A stretch of 64,000 nt of DNA from Armillaria gallica (GCA_037576215.1 JBANDB010000005.1:5518001-5582000); one strand, 5' to 3'; positions 23,330-36,559 are shown, numbered from the stretch's first letter. Program-made: numbers and translations. The notes: generated from the letters alone by a model not told the origin.

Positions 23330-26010
23330 CATCTGCAATAGAAGTTTACTCCACATCATGGAATACACTTGCTATTCCTGTCACAACTAGATGACAACTG
23401 CTTTTTCTTTGTGGGAAGCAGAAACAGGTAGGCACGGCGAAAGGAAACCGAAGCTATATATTAGGATTCGGTGGTTTATAAACTTACGCACTGGGATGTT
23501 CTGCAGTTGAAAGGTGAGATAAAATCTCACTTAATGGGATGACCCCGGGCGTTTTGTCCTCATAATTCGGAGCGCGAAAGATTTTCAGAGGATAGTAGGT
23601 AGGAAGGATTACACGGCACGATCTAACGGGGAACGCCGGGTCGTGACGTAACCTTCACGCCCAGTCAGGGTTACACCGCTGTCATCCTTACCTTTATGTC
23701 CGATACAAAGGCGCTATCTTCCTTAGCCTGCTACACTTTCTATCTTCTACGTTTCGAAGATCTGGATTGTCGCATCGTATACCAGCTGCCTGAATACTCA
23801 GGTCAAGTTGAACCTCAAATTTCCATCACGACGCGCACTTAGGGATACACATGTCTGTGGGTACTAGTAGACTTGCGGTTGGCAAAACTGCAGAAACATA
23901 AATTCCGGCGTTAGTTAGGATAACGTGAGTTTCGTCTGTTTGTGCTTAACATGAGCTTATTCACTTGCCTTTGAACAAGGGATTTATTTCAAAGTTTTAC
24001 AGCCGGCTCTGTTCGAACTTGACTACTCGTCTATTTCTTGGATTTGCGCGAAGACATCATGGATTTTCATGTCATTTTGTCTGATGATTCAGCTAGCTTG
24101 GCTCTTAGCCTGGGAGTATATCATCCAAAGGCGAATTCGGTTTTCCATCGCGTCTTCCTGGTCGACCTTTGAACCCGGTCAGACCGCATGAGAATGGCGA
24201 AGAAATTGGGGCAGTTCAACAAGTCAACCCACCATATCTCATCTACTTGGTACATTGTGCGGGCTACAGGGAAACGCGCAGCTGCTCGGCAGGACTATGG
24301 CGTCTCTGACAATCCCCACTGCCCACTTTTTTACCGAGTATTTTTTGTCGCAAAGTGGTCTTTATGAAAGTTTCCGCAATTCAGTTCGACAGCCGTACAT
24401 GAGTTTGTCCATGGATCTGGTATGTACTGATTGAATTCCTTGAGCTCATGCCGACTCACCTTCTTTCACCTCCTAAAGTCCGTGACGTGTATACTTAACT
24501 TGACCTCGATGAACCCCGAACCCGGACTGCCTGTTTTCATTTGAGTTTTTGCCGCCGAAGCAACTACTATCATCATCTCATCAAAGGAGGCTGGAAATAT
24601 TTGTTCAATCGATTTCCTCAGGAACAGGTCCGTGCTTCCCGTTCCCCTGGAGTTGAACAAGCTTGGCGCGGCACTGTCGAAGCTTGCGATGATGGCATAG
24701 CAAATTTTATCTGTACTCTTAACTGGTATTCTTTCGTAAGGTGTACATTCGCCAGCAAAGTTTCGTTATGTGCTGAGCTTCCTCAAGGGTTCGAACTGCT
24801 AATTATGACGTTATGTAGGCATGACCGCAGCCCATTTATCGGACCCAACGGTGTATTGTGCAGCGAATCTGGAGTGCATTGTTTTCTTTCTATGATTTTT
24901 ATCCACTCGATCCAAGTTCTTCAGGCTCTTCAGAAGTTTCTATACAGGGAGTACCTTTTTTCAGTCACTGTTCTTATCGTCCTCGTCCCTTTTCAGTCAC
25001 TACAGCAATCTTTGGAGCTATCTTCGTACTGGGAAGCCTAAGATCGGGGGTAAGTAATCGCCGGACGTGAGTGGATCGGGTCGTTCCCATTCTATGTATT
25101 CTACAGTCGAAGCTTACGTCGGCGGCTTGCAGTAGTCAGCCTAACAAAAGTTGTGTCCAGCGCGCAACCCCGATTCCACTGTTCAGCAGCCAAAGGAAGG
25201 GCATGAAGACCCTCAAGCGAGCTCTCCCCGTCGTTCGATCACTATTCTGTGGGTAGGTCCTGATAATTAGATCGACCCGACATGTGACTCAGACTTTTAC
25301 TATTTCAGTGGGACCCTTGCGGTCAGAATATCCGGGAAGACGGAAGATTCTGTTGGTTTCTGTATCACATCTGGCAGTCCCGAAACACTGGACACTGCTG
25401 ACGGGGATCATGATACTCGGTATCTTTGGGCGGCTGATAGGGGAAATCCTACGGAACCTAAGCAGCATTTGGACAGGTATGACGCTTATTGTGGCACCTG
25501 CTGCATGTTGTGGTAATTATACGATTCCAGTCGATCTCGCCATTTGATCTGACACGTCCGTCAGGCTGAGAGGTGAGAAAGTTGTATGGGAGTATTTGGC
25601 GCTACCTGTTGGTATACAGGAACCTCATTTCATACTAAGGAGTCATAGCTCATGCTAAAGGAATGGTCACGAAACTGGAGAAAAGATCCGGTGCAACGAG
25701 TCCAGCTTCGCAGGGTCTTGGTTAACTGCATTCCAGACTGTATACATTGGAGCGAGCGTACCTTGATATGGTGTTTTCATCTAAGGGTGTGTTTTACCTC
25801 GTAATCTGCCCTTCTTGGCCCTTTCCTTTCATCACGTTGATCTCAACCTTTCTCTGAAGAAAACTGATGATCGGATGCCTCATGTATTTTGGTACCGCCA
25901 AAACAGTTTATCCTATCCTCCTTTATCCCCTCGCTGTGAACAACGCAAATGTTGATGTGAATATTGGTGACCAGCCTTAGGGACCGCAGGTTCATCCTCA
26001 ATTGCTGAGG
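23330..26010 (+). pseudogene. Degenerate block R1 (unrecognised multi-exon gene family)
   Basis: Extended similarity to R4 (49,622-51,585) starts at TTTGAACCCGGTC (24,170). R2, R3 and R5 share further parts, such as the exon-like EFVHG segment before a GTATGT donor. A 166-codon frame at 24,541-25,041 is the longest but does not stay open in R4. Coding-like words recur among copies in changing frames, for example FGAIFV.GSL and VELSAKELKKLD-like strings. I infer a once-spliced gene, perhaps for a membrane protein, that is now broken. I cannot name it. It lies between factor A's upstream region and factor B. Confidence 0.45.
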
Positions 26011-26849
26011 GCCCGAAGATTTGGGTCTGTAGACCCACCTAGCCCGTACTCAAGTTGCGTTCCATTTATAATGCCAGACTTCTTATGATCACGGCAAGCG
26101 ATTATAGTTTTCCGAGTTCAAACCTTAGGCTGCCGGATAACCCGGTCCGAAAACAACTCTCCTCGCCATCAGCTTGTCGACGAGGGATACTGTTACCACA
26201 TACCTACCCACCTACCACACCCGACCCGTGGCCTTAGCTCATGGGGCAATTCATCCTCCCTTCTTTCGCTGTTTTCAATGAAATATAGTCATAGTCGGAC
26301 ACGCCACAGCTTCAAGCTGACCACTATTCGACCCTTTCCCAAATTCTACACTTTCTTCTCCATGCCTCACCCACTTGCGTACAGCGATCCATAACATTCC
26401 CGTTTATTTCCCAGCTCGGTGCTGTCCTTCTCAGCTAGCTAGAGCTCTCGACAGTCGCCCTCGCCTTCTTCATCCCTTGAAGTTGCTGAGTTTGAGCTGC
26501 CGGCGTATGCTATGGAGTGCATCCATGCCTTGCCTACAGAGGTCGCTGTGTGTATTTATTAGCAGGTCTACCCTATCAACGAACCTGACAAGCGTCCGCT
26601 GTAACTTGTTGCTACGTTTTCAGGAAGCAATCCCGCCAATGTTCGACTCTCAGGCTCCAGTGACTTCACTGGCAATGCCGCGTGATATTTCCAGCTTGCC
26701 CGTCGGGAAGGAGTATCGCTGATGGTCTGCCAGGTGCCGAGATCGTCTCTAGGACCGGCACGGCCATATTCTCGGATGCATCCAAGGACACTGTTGATAG
26801 TGGGTTAAAAGTCATCTACACTGGAATGGTCATGGGGATTCTTAGTTTG
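26011..26849. other. Spacer before the rearranged relics
   Basis: No supported gene. A GCCGGATAACCCGGTCCG string near 26,131-26,148 belongs to the same repeat vocabulary as 49,214 and 63,974. Confidence 0.35.
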
Positions 26850-27060
26850 AGTCCCAGGAACCTCTACAACGACGAACCACCCATACTCGACGTCGCCTCA
26901 TAAGATCTTGGAGCACTTGTCCATTCAAGACCACCTTCCAGAATGTAGATGGGAACGGTGTATATTCCAAACAGGCTCCTCTTGGTGCAATGTCTCGTGA
27001 ACTGCGGTGTTGTCCGACATCGAGCTCGCCGATGAAGGTGAATTTAGGGAGAAATCGTTC
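26850..27060. pseudogene. Rearranged fragment of the Ser/Thr-rich gene
   Basis: In plus orientation, 26,856-26,965 resembles 11,470-11,590 of the Ser/Thr-rich gene; the frame gives PFKTTFQ, as in that gene. Immediately after it, 26,975-27,045 matches 11,586-11,650 as the reverse complement (GCAGTTCACGAGACAT). Two adjoining pieces of the gene are therefore present in opposite orientations. No product is expected. Confidence 0.65.
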
Positions 27061-27077
27061 TCGTGCCGAGATCTCAG

Positions 27078-27198
27078 CGAGCGGGGAATTACTTACTACG
27101 GTGCTGTAGCACTTTCGCCCTTTGTTTTTCTCGAGAACTCCTTGTGCCGGATCTCGATAAGCCCGGGCAGTACGTGAAGATATTCCTTGTACATGCCG
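27078..27198 (+). pseudogene. UbiA prenyltransferase relic (last-exon fragment)
   Basis: The bases resemble 2,466-2,586 of UbiA copy 1. The frame reads ERGITYYGAVALSPF against EQGITYYGSVALSAL, then degenerates and meets a stop. It lies just downstream of factor B, in the same tail-to-tail position that UbiA copy 2 holds relative to factor A. Confidence 0.75.
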
Positions 27199-27366
27199 TG
27201 TGGTCGTAAAACATCTAGTTTTTAAAACGCAATAAATCGCGCTTGCCGATTCAGATATCGGTCCGTAAATCTTAATAGACAATTTCATAGATCAGAAAGA
27301 TCGCTACGATCATGACAGAAAAGTTCTACTATCGAGACAAGCTCAGACTCGTCTCGGCTTCCGGAA

Positions 27367-30300
27367 TCATTGTGTGATAATATGACCAGTTGCTGGGCCA
27401 GCGTGGGTTGTATATTGTCCATGTTCGGAAGGATTTGTTCCAAACCATGTAAATCTTTGTCCACGAGCGAGTTAGGTAGTGTCTTGACTATATGGCAAAG
27501 TCAGAGAAGACGTACCCAGGCATCACTATCCCCCGCAGCCAGTCAGGATCATTAAGTACTTGCATTGACGCAAGCACGTCATCTTCCATAGCCCTCTGGC
27601 TCTCCGCCTCGCTGCTCCCATTGATATTCTCGCTCCCGTACGTGAAATGAAAGAACTCCGTGCCATTTGCAAACTCTATTGGCCGGATGTCGGCTGATTG
27701 AGTCATCTGCGGCGTATAAGTCGGGATCTGGTAACCTGCAGAATCATATCCGCCTTTATCTTGGAGCGCTAGAGATTCCTGGTATTCACCGCCATCTCCG
27801 TTCTTCTCTCCAACGATATTCCCAGTTAGATCTATATTCCTTGGAGAGACAGTGTGTAAATTCCTGGAAACCATCCCCTGGGGACCGTTGTGTCGGTACT
27901 TGCTCAGCAAGGTAGCCAAGAATCTAGCATACAGCTTCGGCGTGTGTCGATCATCTACCGCGATGTCGGGTGAGCTAAATTTATCAATCAATGTCATGAT
28001 AAGATTGATGCTCTCGTCTTCATCAGCTTTATCTAAGAGCGACGAAAATTCGGGTCGTAGGAGCTATTTGTCCCCATTAGGTCGGTAAAAATTGAGGTAG
28101 GACGACACGTACCTTGAACAAGAAGACAGATGCGAATGCGACACACATGAAATGACGATCTGGCGCATACCGCATAAATCCGCTGGACGCCAACTCCTCG
28201 TTCATGTATCTGATTACCGATTTGGCGTATTCAAGGCACTATAATAATGTTATAGGCGCGGTTCAGGAAAAACGGTGAGCGTCGAACCTTGCTAAAGAAA
28301 TAATCATACCAGGCTTCTACACCCGTATGAAATGCCTGATGGAAACCGAAAGAGAACATCACCAGCTTGTAATAGTATACATAACTGCACGCAAATTTGT
28401 GTCAACGTTGCTCCTGGATTGACATAGACCTGAACTCACAAGCGTAACTGGCTGCACCTGAGTACAGCTCCACGGTGGGCTCCCCCTGCAGCGAATTTTC
28501 TTTTCCATTCCTCCTTAAACACCTCTATCTCGAGATCATATCTCGTGGTAACGCTCCGCAAATCTACCCTCTCCGAGCCGCTTAATCCGCTCTTATCTGA
28601 ATAGACCTCATTATGGAATCTCGCTACAATGCGCAAGAGTGAATTGTGCGCGCACAGGTGTACATCGTAGTCGAGATTATACTGGGATTTCTTATACCAT
28701 TCCTCCGAATGGAGGATAATCGTATCCTCCTTCATTATCCAAGGCCTTCCAAATTGTACAGCTGTCGCTTGGTCGAAGTTAAAGCATAGTAGCCAGACGC
28801 GGACTCTATTGAGAGCCTCGCGTTCCTGTGTCTCGTTTGCTGACTCAGTGCTTGGTGATCGATACAAGCGTAGATCAGTCGCCATGCTGCTGAGAAGTTA
28901 GAAAATAAGATAACGGGACGTGATGAACATGCCTGATAGCCACACCCGTATATAACCAGCTCAGGTCTCTATCCCAGCTCCTTTCAGGAACGGCGTAGAT
29001 ACTCATCAATATGTAGGCCTGGCATAGCTCGACGCTTTTCATTTCGTCTTGAACGAGGGCATTCGCAGCCGAATGTTTCGCAAAGCGCATCGCTATCGGG
29101 TAAATGCTTGATTTTGGAGGATGATATCGAGATGCTATGGCGCAGATTACTGTGAAAAGGACAGGGCATCGGGCCAAAGTTGATTTTGGAGTAAGCAAGA
29201 TCGGATCGAGGACGGATATGAAGGGCTAAGTGATCATGAGCGTGCCATATTGAAACGAAGCTGCACTTTCTCACATTGATATATGTATAGAAGCTTAAAA
29301 CCAGAAAGTAGGTCAGAAAAACGCAAAAAAAAGGAAACGGAGGAGAAATTTTACATGTCAAACAATCGCTCAGCGTCTTCCAGTGTCACAAGCCCGAGTA
29401 CCAGTATATCTGGGGGATCAAGCTCCTTTGCATAACCTAGATTAAATCCTAGACAGGGAAATCCGAGCGTGATTGTAAGCCTAGTAGGAGCACGACAACG
29501 ATGAAACGAACCCTGCTCTGAGGAGCCTTTACGTGCCTCGGAGGCGACACCGCACTGAACATTTTTGCATTCCTTTTTGGTTTCCTCCCGACTCGAAGAC
29601 CTCAAATTTGGGATGAGTTCGACAGGAACATTTGAGAACTCGTCAAGCGAAGCCTACGTCTGTTCGTGCTCCTGTACTTCCCAATCGCCATGGGTAAGTG
29701 GGTCACGTTGTTCTTTCTCTCCGCGGACCACGCTAAACGAGCTTCCTGCACTTATTCGTTTCCTGGAGTTGAGACGATCGAGCCAGGCAACGACATTAGG
29801 ATTGTTGGCGTCCAAGGGCGATATAGATTCAAGGTATTCGTCAATTGAATGAGGTGTCGCAAGATAGGGATTATAGAGTTGCTTGAGGAGACTTTCAATG
29901 ACAGCGTCTTTTAGCCGGATTTCGGCCAGAAGGCGGTCGCGCTTGCTGTCGCCCGATCAGAGCGTGCTTTCAGGAATACACATATATACAAGCGACTTAC
30001 TAAACCTTTGGTTTTGGGGCCTCGACGACACACTTATAACCTTTGGGCTTGCATCGTTTGCATGCTTTTTCGTCGGGTGGAAAGTCACATTTCATCTTGA
30101 TTTTTTTGCATTGAATGCATGCACCGCCGGGTCGGCGCCTAACGACATCATCGTCGCTGTTATTGGACTCGTCCTCCCCGTTCTTCACGGTCGGGCGCTT
30201 CTTCTTGTCCAGAGTCGGCTTCTGTGGCTGCTTCGCTGACGACACAGTGGGAAGATAATTCTGATACCTGACGTGGACTGGAAGCTGGTCGTGATTATTG

Positions 30301-30479
30301 TAGCTGTCCTGTTGCTGCTGCTCCCTCGGATGTTGGTCATGGTCTTGTTGAGTTGGCTGCCATTGCGGTCCATTATCATAGATGTTAATGGATTGCTGGT
30401 ACCACAGGCCGTAGGCATCATGAGGCGGTTGCAGAAGCTCAGAATGGGCATAGTAGAAGGAGGAGGTGGGACCAGTCAT
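27367..30479 (-). pseudogene. Zn2Cys6 transcription factor, copy B, premature stop
   Basis: The gene has the layout of copy A, with start ATG at 30,479, a zinc cluster (CIQCKKIKMKC then CKRCKPKGYKC), the helix KRDRLLAEIRLKDAVIE, the 19-nt microexon (29,280 region) and the regulatory domain. In exon 2 the frame meets TAG at 29,656-29,654, where copy D reads on (EQMQVAFDE in D, EQT-stop-ASLDE in B). All other exons remain open. Removing the TAG by splicing would need a non-consensus donor and a GAG acceptor. The last intron, if removed, gives MPGFTWFG and runs to a stop at 27,367, the fullest C-terminus of the four copies. B and D share an insert in exon 2 absent from A and C. A readthrough or truncated product (zinc cluster plus helix only) is conceivable. 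Confidence 0.75.
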
Positions 30480-30528
30480 CGTGACAGCCACGACGTCAAC
30501 CTGGGGCTTGCGTCTTAAAGTCTCTTCC

Positions 30529-30546
30529 CCCGGAAGTAATTACGGA
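30529..30546. promoter_or_regulatory. CCG-N10-CGG site upstream of factor B
   Basis: CCGGAAGTAATTACGGA is the counterpart of the 17-bp site at copies A and C. Half-sites are kept but spacing is changed by one base. It lies about 50 bp before the start. Confidence 0.4.
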
Positions 30547-30879
30547 TTGTGGAGCTTCTCGGTTGAGTTGAATAAGGTGTATGAAAGCCTCCGACAATAC
30601 GGAGAGGAAGATCGGAATCTGAGTCATCCAACAGACTGGTGACCGAACTGTTGCAACATTAGTTTTTGGCGCTTAGGCTATTCGGTTCTGGAGGAAATCC
30701 GACATGTTAGGTTTATTTCCTCCCTGGTTCAGAAGAAGACATAAAGAATGAGCGGAATGGCCGATAGTAACATCCTTGAGACGACTATTGTCATTGATGT
30801 AGTAAGCGCGAATTCTCCATTGGCGCCTACGAACCTGTCGCGTGCGGGGGCTAGAATCTGCAATGCATGCGGCGTCAGT

Positions 30880-33010
30880 GACATATGCAATGGAAGCTTT
30901 ATCCACGCCCATAGAATACACTCACTGGAATCTGGATGGGGCCTGCTTTTTTTGGTGCCATTCGGAGAAGTTTGAAACCTTAAATGAAGTTCGGCGGTTT
31001 GATGACCGCCGGCACCGGACATTCCAGATATATATAAGAGCGCAGCGGATTTCTGCAATGCGAATGGTTGGACTTGATTGGGATTGGATAGAGTACTATA
31101 GGATATACATCCAATATACATCAAGATAAGTTTCCTCGGGGGTTGCCGAACGTGAGCCTCACCCCATTTATAAGGTTAGGGTCACACCAAAATCTCGTGA
31201 CTTTGTTCGGGCCGCGTTCCTTCCGCAATCTTTTCCAAATCTTTTCTTAGCCAATTCTCAGCTGTTTTCTTCATATATCGGTACCATGCCTCTTACCTAC
31301 AGACAGTCAACCTTAGGCCTCAAGGCCTTGAATCTCACCTGAGCGTCCCAAAACATCAGCGCTTAAGGTGTTATCTTCCTCGCCTCGCTACACCTTGCAT
31401 TTCATGAATTCATCAGTACTTCTTGCGCTACCCGGATGCTAAGGTTTAGTCGATTCGAAGCTCAAATTTACCCGGTTTGTGCTACCGAGTATCACGACCA
31501 TGGGTTGACTGGCATGACTGGCTGACCTATCACCACATTTTGCTTGGGAGAAAATGCAACGAATTTCCAACACGGTAGTGGTTGAAACTCAGGATAAGGT
31601 AATTTTCCGTCTCTTTGGGTATAACTTGAACTCAGTATTTCGGCATTAAATTAGGGACTCGACTTGTACGGCCGCCTCACCACCATAACAGGTTCAAAGA
31701 CTTTACCGGCTTCCTTACCTTGTGGAATTCTCTGTACAATATCCATTCTCTTACGGTTACGCCAGAGCTGGAACAGTATAATCAAGCAGTGATTCTGTTT
31801 TCTCTCATTATCATAGTCGTGTCTTCTGCGGTGAAAGACTAAAAAAACCCCTGTAAAGAACCTAATCGGACGGCGAGGAAATTGGGACAGCTCAATGAAG
31901 CGATCCGCAAGCATTGCACCGACTTGCATTACGTGGATCACAGAGAACATGACGACCGTAAGCGAGTTCATTCAAACTACCGGTATGTACTGATCCATTT
32001 TTACGGTTATCCTGGCTCGCATCCTAAAGCTCTAATAGACGCATACTACTTAAACCCAAGGAATTATGACTGCCGGCTTCAGATTAACTCTTTACCTCCA
32101 AGGCCATCACTACTATGCGCAAGATCGGGTCTACGCTTGAGGATGACCATTTCATTTCATCTAAATTATTCTCCAAATTGCGTTTGCTACGAAAAGCCTG
32201 CTTTTCATCGCCGCTTCATGGACAATTCTTTCCGTGGTGGACCTGAGTGTCAAGGAGCTGAACAAAATCGACCTGGCCAGCTCTATTATTCAGGTACCGG
32301 CATTGCAGTTATTTGCAAGGGTTCAAACTACTTGTTCTGCGTAGTCGCTATGTGAAGTTACCCGACCCAGAGACGTCCGGTTTGCTGTTGTTCCGTGACG
32401 ACTAGGATATTCGTCGTTCGTTGATTATTGACATGAACCTTGCTTGGATTCCTTCTATGTCCTGAAGTACCGCTCCTTATCTGAAGCAGCTGTTCTGGTC
32501 TTCCTCGTCGCTTTGACCGCCGCGATTTTTCGACAAGGGGGCCCACAAACGGCGAATGCACTCACCAGACGTAAGTATTTCCGGTTGCTCTATTTTCTGC
32601 ATGGAACTTACTTCAGTCTATAGTAGCCAGTGTGGCGGGAGTTGTATATGTCACGCAACCCTTTGGTCCGAACAGCCAAGGAACATGTTATAGAACTGGA
32701 TGACCGGCGGCCTTTGGAAGCACGTCCATTTTTGCCATCCTTATCCCTATCCGAGAAACTGTTACAAGGCCGCCTGGAGCGAGTTGTGTGAATTTATCAT
32801 GCAAGAGTTGCATATCCTCAGGGCCACACAGATGCGGAGCATTGCATATGCGCTGCTCACACGGACCATACACGAGCCTGTCGAATGAAATCTCGTGTTG
32901 AGGAGCTTCTAGAGCGAAGCGGGGAGCTGTTGGTCGCAGAGCTCCGGGGCTCCCGGTGGGTCAAATGACTTCGTTTCACTAGGGGGTTTTTCATCCTGTT
33001 CTCTTACCGA
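30880..33010 (+). pseudogene. Degenerate block R2
   Basis: The block is homologous to R5 and R3: the CATCTGCAATGGAA-type start, VVDLSVKELNKIDLAS-like reading at about 32,230, ALTAAIF-like reading near 32,510, and the GAGCTTCTAGAGCGAAGC segment near 32,902. Stops and frame changes interrupt every reading I tried. It is the same unrecognised family as R1. Confidence 0.45.
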
Positions 33011-33340
33011 CTCTCTATCATGAAGGGTATACCTCGTCGTATTTCGATGCTCTGTGACGAACGGCGAGAAATGTTAGCTTCGCTACACGACTATTACTTC
33101 CATCATCGCTTCCAAGTACAGTCAGAGCCTCGCACCGCAACTTCAAGTCGAGTACGACACCCGTGAGCGAATACACGAATCTTGTTACCCCAACTCTTTC
33201 TTCTCTCTGCCTCGCCACTTGTATACAACAACCCTCACGATTCCCATTCATCTCGTAGCCCGGCGCAGCCCCCTTCTCGTCCAGTAATTACAGGTCTCAT
33301 CAGTCGCAAGAAGGTGCCTCGACAATTTTCCTCGCGGAAA
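33011..33340. other. Spacer with R4-like DNA
   Basis: Bases near 33,110-33,280 resemble 49,370-49,520 upstream of R4 (shared CAACTTCAAGYCGAGTACRACACC and CAGCCCGGCGCAG words). No intact gene. Confidence 0.4.
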
Positions 33341-33735
33341 AAAGGATACCTCTTGGATACTAGATAGTCCCCGTGGATTGGGATGAAGTCCAATGGACGG
33401 TAGCTCCACATATATCTCCAGATGTTTTATAGCGCATCTACAACGTTGCCGTCGGCAAACTTGTCAAGCTTACTCTACCTTTCCAGGAGATGTTTCGTTT
33501 CTTTACACCTCGAGGCGAATTTGGTGCCACACATATAGCGTCCGAGAATACCCCCTATGATGACGTAGTTCCCCATTTGGGTATCACCGCTCAGTCGGAG
33601 GATCTTAAAGACGAAGGCGATCGCGTAACCGCGTGAGGGAAATCTCACCTCGATCGGCCAATGGTAGCTCAACAATTGACCATAAATCTAAGATTCAGGC
33701 CATCCTCGATCAAATTCTTTAACGAAGAGCCGTGG
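33341..33735 (+). pseudogene. Relic of the UbiA 5' flank without a UbiA gene
   Basis: The sequence follows 15,529-15,905 through several hundred bases (for example CTCACCTCGATCG and CCTCGATCAAATT). It stops just before where the UbiA promoter would be. No UbiA exon follows. It therefore marks another duplication whose gene was lost. Confidence 0.65.
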
Positions 33736-36559
33736 ACCCTTGACGTTGCAAGCAAGAAAGGGACATTGACCAACCCGTTCACTTCTCTCAATTGCGAGGC
33801 CATGGATGCCTGTCATTGTTAACGCAATCCGATAAGCCGGGAAGGCACGATCGGATGGACTCCAGAGTGTGTAGTTACGTCGGCATAACCATGAGCAAGG
33901 GATGTGGTTGGCGAGCTAGAGCCAACGACCTCGTTTCTTAATTGCCTCTGCAGCTGTTGTGACTCCTCATTGACGAGATCGGATGAGCATCGGCCATAAA
34001 CTTCGACATAGATTAGGCGGTATAAAGATTGAAGGGTATGAGCAATGTCACTCCGCCACTTCCCCTTGTCTAGGGTCCAAAGAGTTCTGCAATTGTCGAG
34101 ACCTAAGGGAGCGAGCCTGGATGAGGACTGGCGTTCTGAGAGGTGTCGTGCCAAAAATCGATGGGCAAGTACTAGTGGCCTCCGATATCGTATTGATGTC
34201 AAAAATATTGTCATTGGAGAGTTTATGGGCATCTTACATGGGGTGACGGATGAAGCCAATCTCAACTTTTGTAGGCGTTGGTGCTAGGAATCTGCAGTGA
34301 TGACGACGATTTGCGCTCCGTAAGTGTTGAAGATATAGAGTCAACGCGAGCATAATAAACGGATATACTAGTACACGGGTGAATGACGCCCACGTAGTGT
34401 TCCATTGCAAGGGTAACATTACAGACCCTAAAGGCTTTCTTTGAGAATTTGCATTGAATTGAGCGTGAGCAGAAGATGTCCATGGCAGTAGAGCAGGAGA
34501 CTGCCAAAGAAACGTGTGCCATCTGTCCATTCAAGTAGAGCGACGTAGGGGATGATTTGGGGTCACTTCCCGAATATCAAGGCCTAGGGATGGAAGGTAC
34601 ATCATTACTACAATATCTGTACGCGTGGACGCAGATGCAGGTACCTTATTTTTTCCGAAGTCAATTGATCAGTAAGCCTTAACGGCTTGGCCAAGGTCCG
34701 TCGTCGTCGCAGTGCATATAAATGCCTGCTGGAGACCATAGTGCGCAGCCGTAGGCACATTCAAAATTCACGATCTGAAGATCTCCGAAGTGTACATCGT
34801 CTAGATGGGCATGCGCGGAAATCCGACCCGCGTTGGAGGATGTCCCAGACACTTGGGGACGTGTCGTGACCGGCCTCGGAGGATTCCAATGTTCGTAATA
34901 CCCATCTTGGCTCAAACTCATCCCCGCATACAGCCGACGGAGCCAATTGAAGAGGGAGAAGCCGCTCCCCGAAAGGAAAGCGTTAGTGAGACCAGAGTGG
35001 CCTCAGCTATTGCACAGCGTAGTATGAATAGGCTATTCATTCCGTAAAATCTTTGTCGGAACCGTTCTGCGAATCATGGAGGATGTCAAAATCTTCCATC
35101 CATTCTCGAAAACGCTCATCCCAAAGTGAACGGTAAGGTGAAAGTCTTGAGAAGACTGCGTGACCGATCAGTCGGTAGGATCTAAAGATCGGCAGGGTCC
35201 TTCCAATCAGGATGTCGCGATTATTAGGTGATCTGTGGAGCAAGTAAATAGTTCGACTTGCCCATCAACATTTCACAACCCTCCACCGGCGTTAAATCAG
35301 CCGAACCGCGTACTGATTAATATCAGATTCGGGTGCGACCCATTCCGAAATGCTGTGTACGCAGGTTTTCGGGTCTACTCTGAGCTAAGTGTTGGTGGAT
35401 AGTCCGACAACTCCCCGTGCCGTGGGCCTGTGAGTTATCCGCGCGCAACTCACGTTACACATGGTACGCGTTTTTTTGCTCCTTGCAAGTTCTTTTCATG
35501 CATCAATTCATGACGCTCAATTCTCTCTGATGACACCACCACTCTCTTATACCACTAATAATAATCAAACATTGACTTGTCATCGACTCAGAACTTCGAA
35601 GGTCGGCCAGGCTCTCTGACGTTTTCACATTTAACTCTTGAGGTAGCGACAACAACTGCAACGAGGACATCCGCGCCAGTGACGCGATATGTACTATCAA
35701 AGCTCAATACGTTTTCGGTTAATACTGGGCCCTCCTGGTGATAGAAGCGGTAGGTTGCGAAATATGGTAAGCTCCTGCTTCTGCTCACTATATCCCGTCT
35801 TCCTAACTTTCGTAGATTCACTCTGGGTGCCTCAAATCTCTTCCTATGTGATGTGAAATATTGAATACTGAATATTGAGACCAAGTCTCAGGGTTCAAAG
35901 GATAAGGAAATATTTCGGCTGTGTTTGCGGATAGTCTACCATTTTTCAAGGTCTAGTATTGTGATTGTATGTCCTCTCTATTCAGTTGAAATCAAAAACC
36001 AATTATCTATCTCAGAATCCTTTCGTGAATATGGCTATGGTTACGCTCTCCGGGATCAAATCGTGATGGAAATACAGATTCTAGGTATATGTCCTGGCTC
36101 CTTCTCCTTTTCGCTTGCCAACGGAATACTTATTGCCACCAGTGATTCCCTTCTTGCAAGCACGGAACACGACAATAAGATGAGGAGGAGGCTACACAGT
36201 GCCAGGTGTAGCAGCGGTCTTGACAAGATACATATAATGATGTATGTGATGGGTTGACTAAGGGGATCTGTAGATTGCGAAGGTAGTAGTCATAATAAGT
36301 GTAAGGCTATTTATTTCCTCTTCGTTTGGCTGACTTACTTGGAGTAGAGGTGCAGACGACGTATCCTCACATAAGAGGTATGTATCTTCGCCTTTGAACT
36401 TGAGTCTGACGCTGAACACTCAGAAGACATATTCACGGACTAGGGTGACAGCTACAATTCCACACTGACATAAGGGTTCTACTACGAACTTAGTGCCTAC
36501 ACTCGCTGCATCATCCTATAATAAATATGATTAGTCGCCGGTGCAGCGTAATTTGCAAA
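33736..36559. other. Region between the flank relic and factor C
   Basis: Several open frames of 60-150 codons occur on the minus strand (33,819-34,265; 34,234-34,530; 35,037-35,243; 35,588-35,884). None shows a domain I recognise and I see no clean splice joins. The last 150 bases (36,410-36,559) match 17,610-17,760, the 3' flank of factor A. A real but unfamiliar minus-strand gene at 33.8-34.5 kb cannot be excluded. Confidence 0.35.

Noticed and set aside
29600..29660. An intron that would remove the premature stop of factor B
   Set aside because: The only nearby donor is GTAGGC and the acceptor would be GAG; copies A, C and D have no intron at this place.
33819..34530. Possible unknown gene on the minus strand
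   Set aside because: Two open frames of 148 and 98 codons lie close together, but I found no convincing join, motif or second copy.
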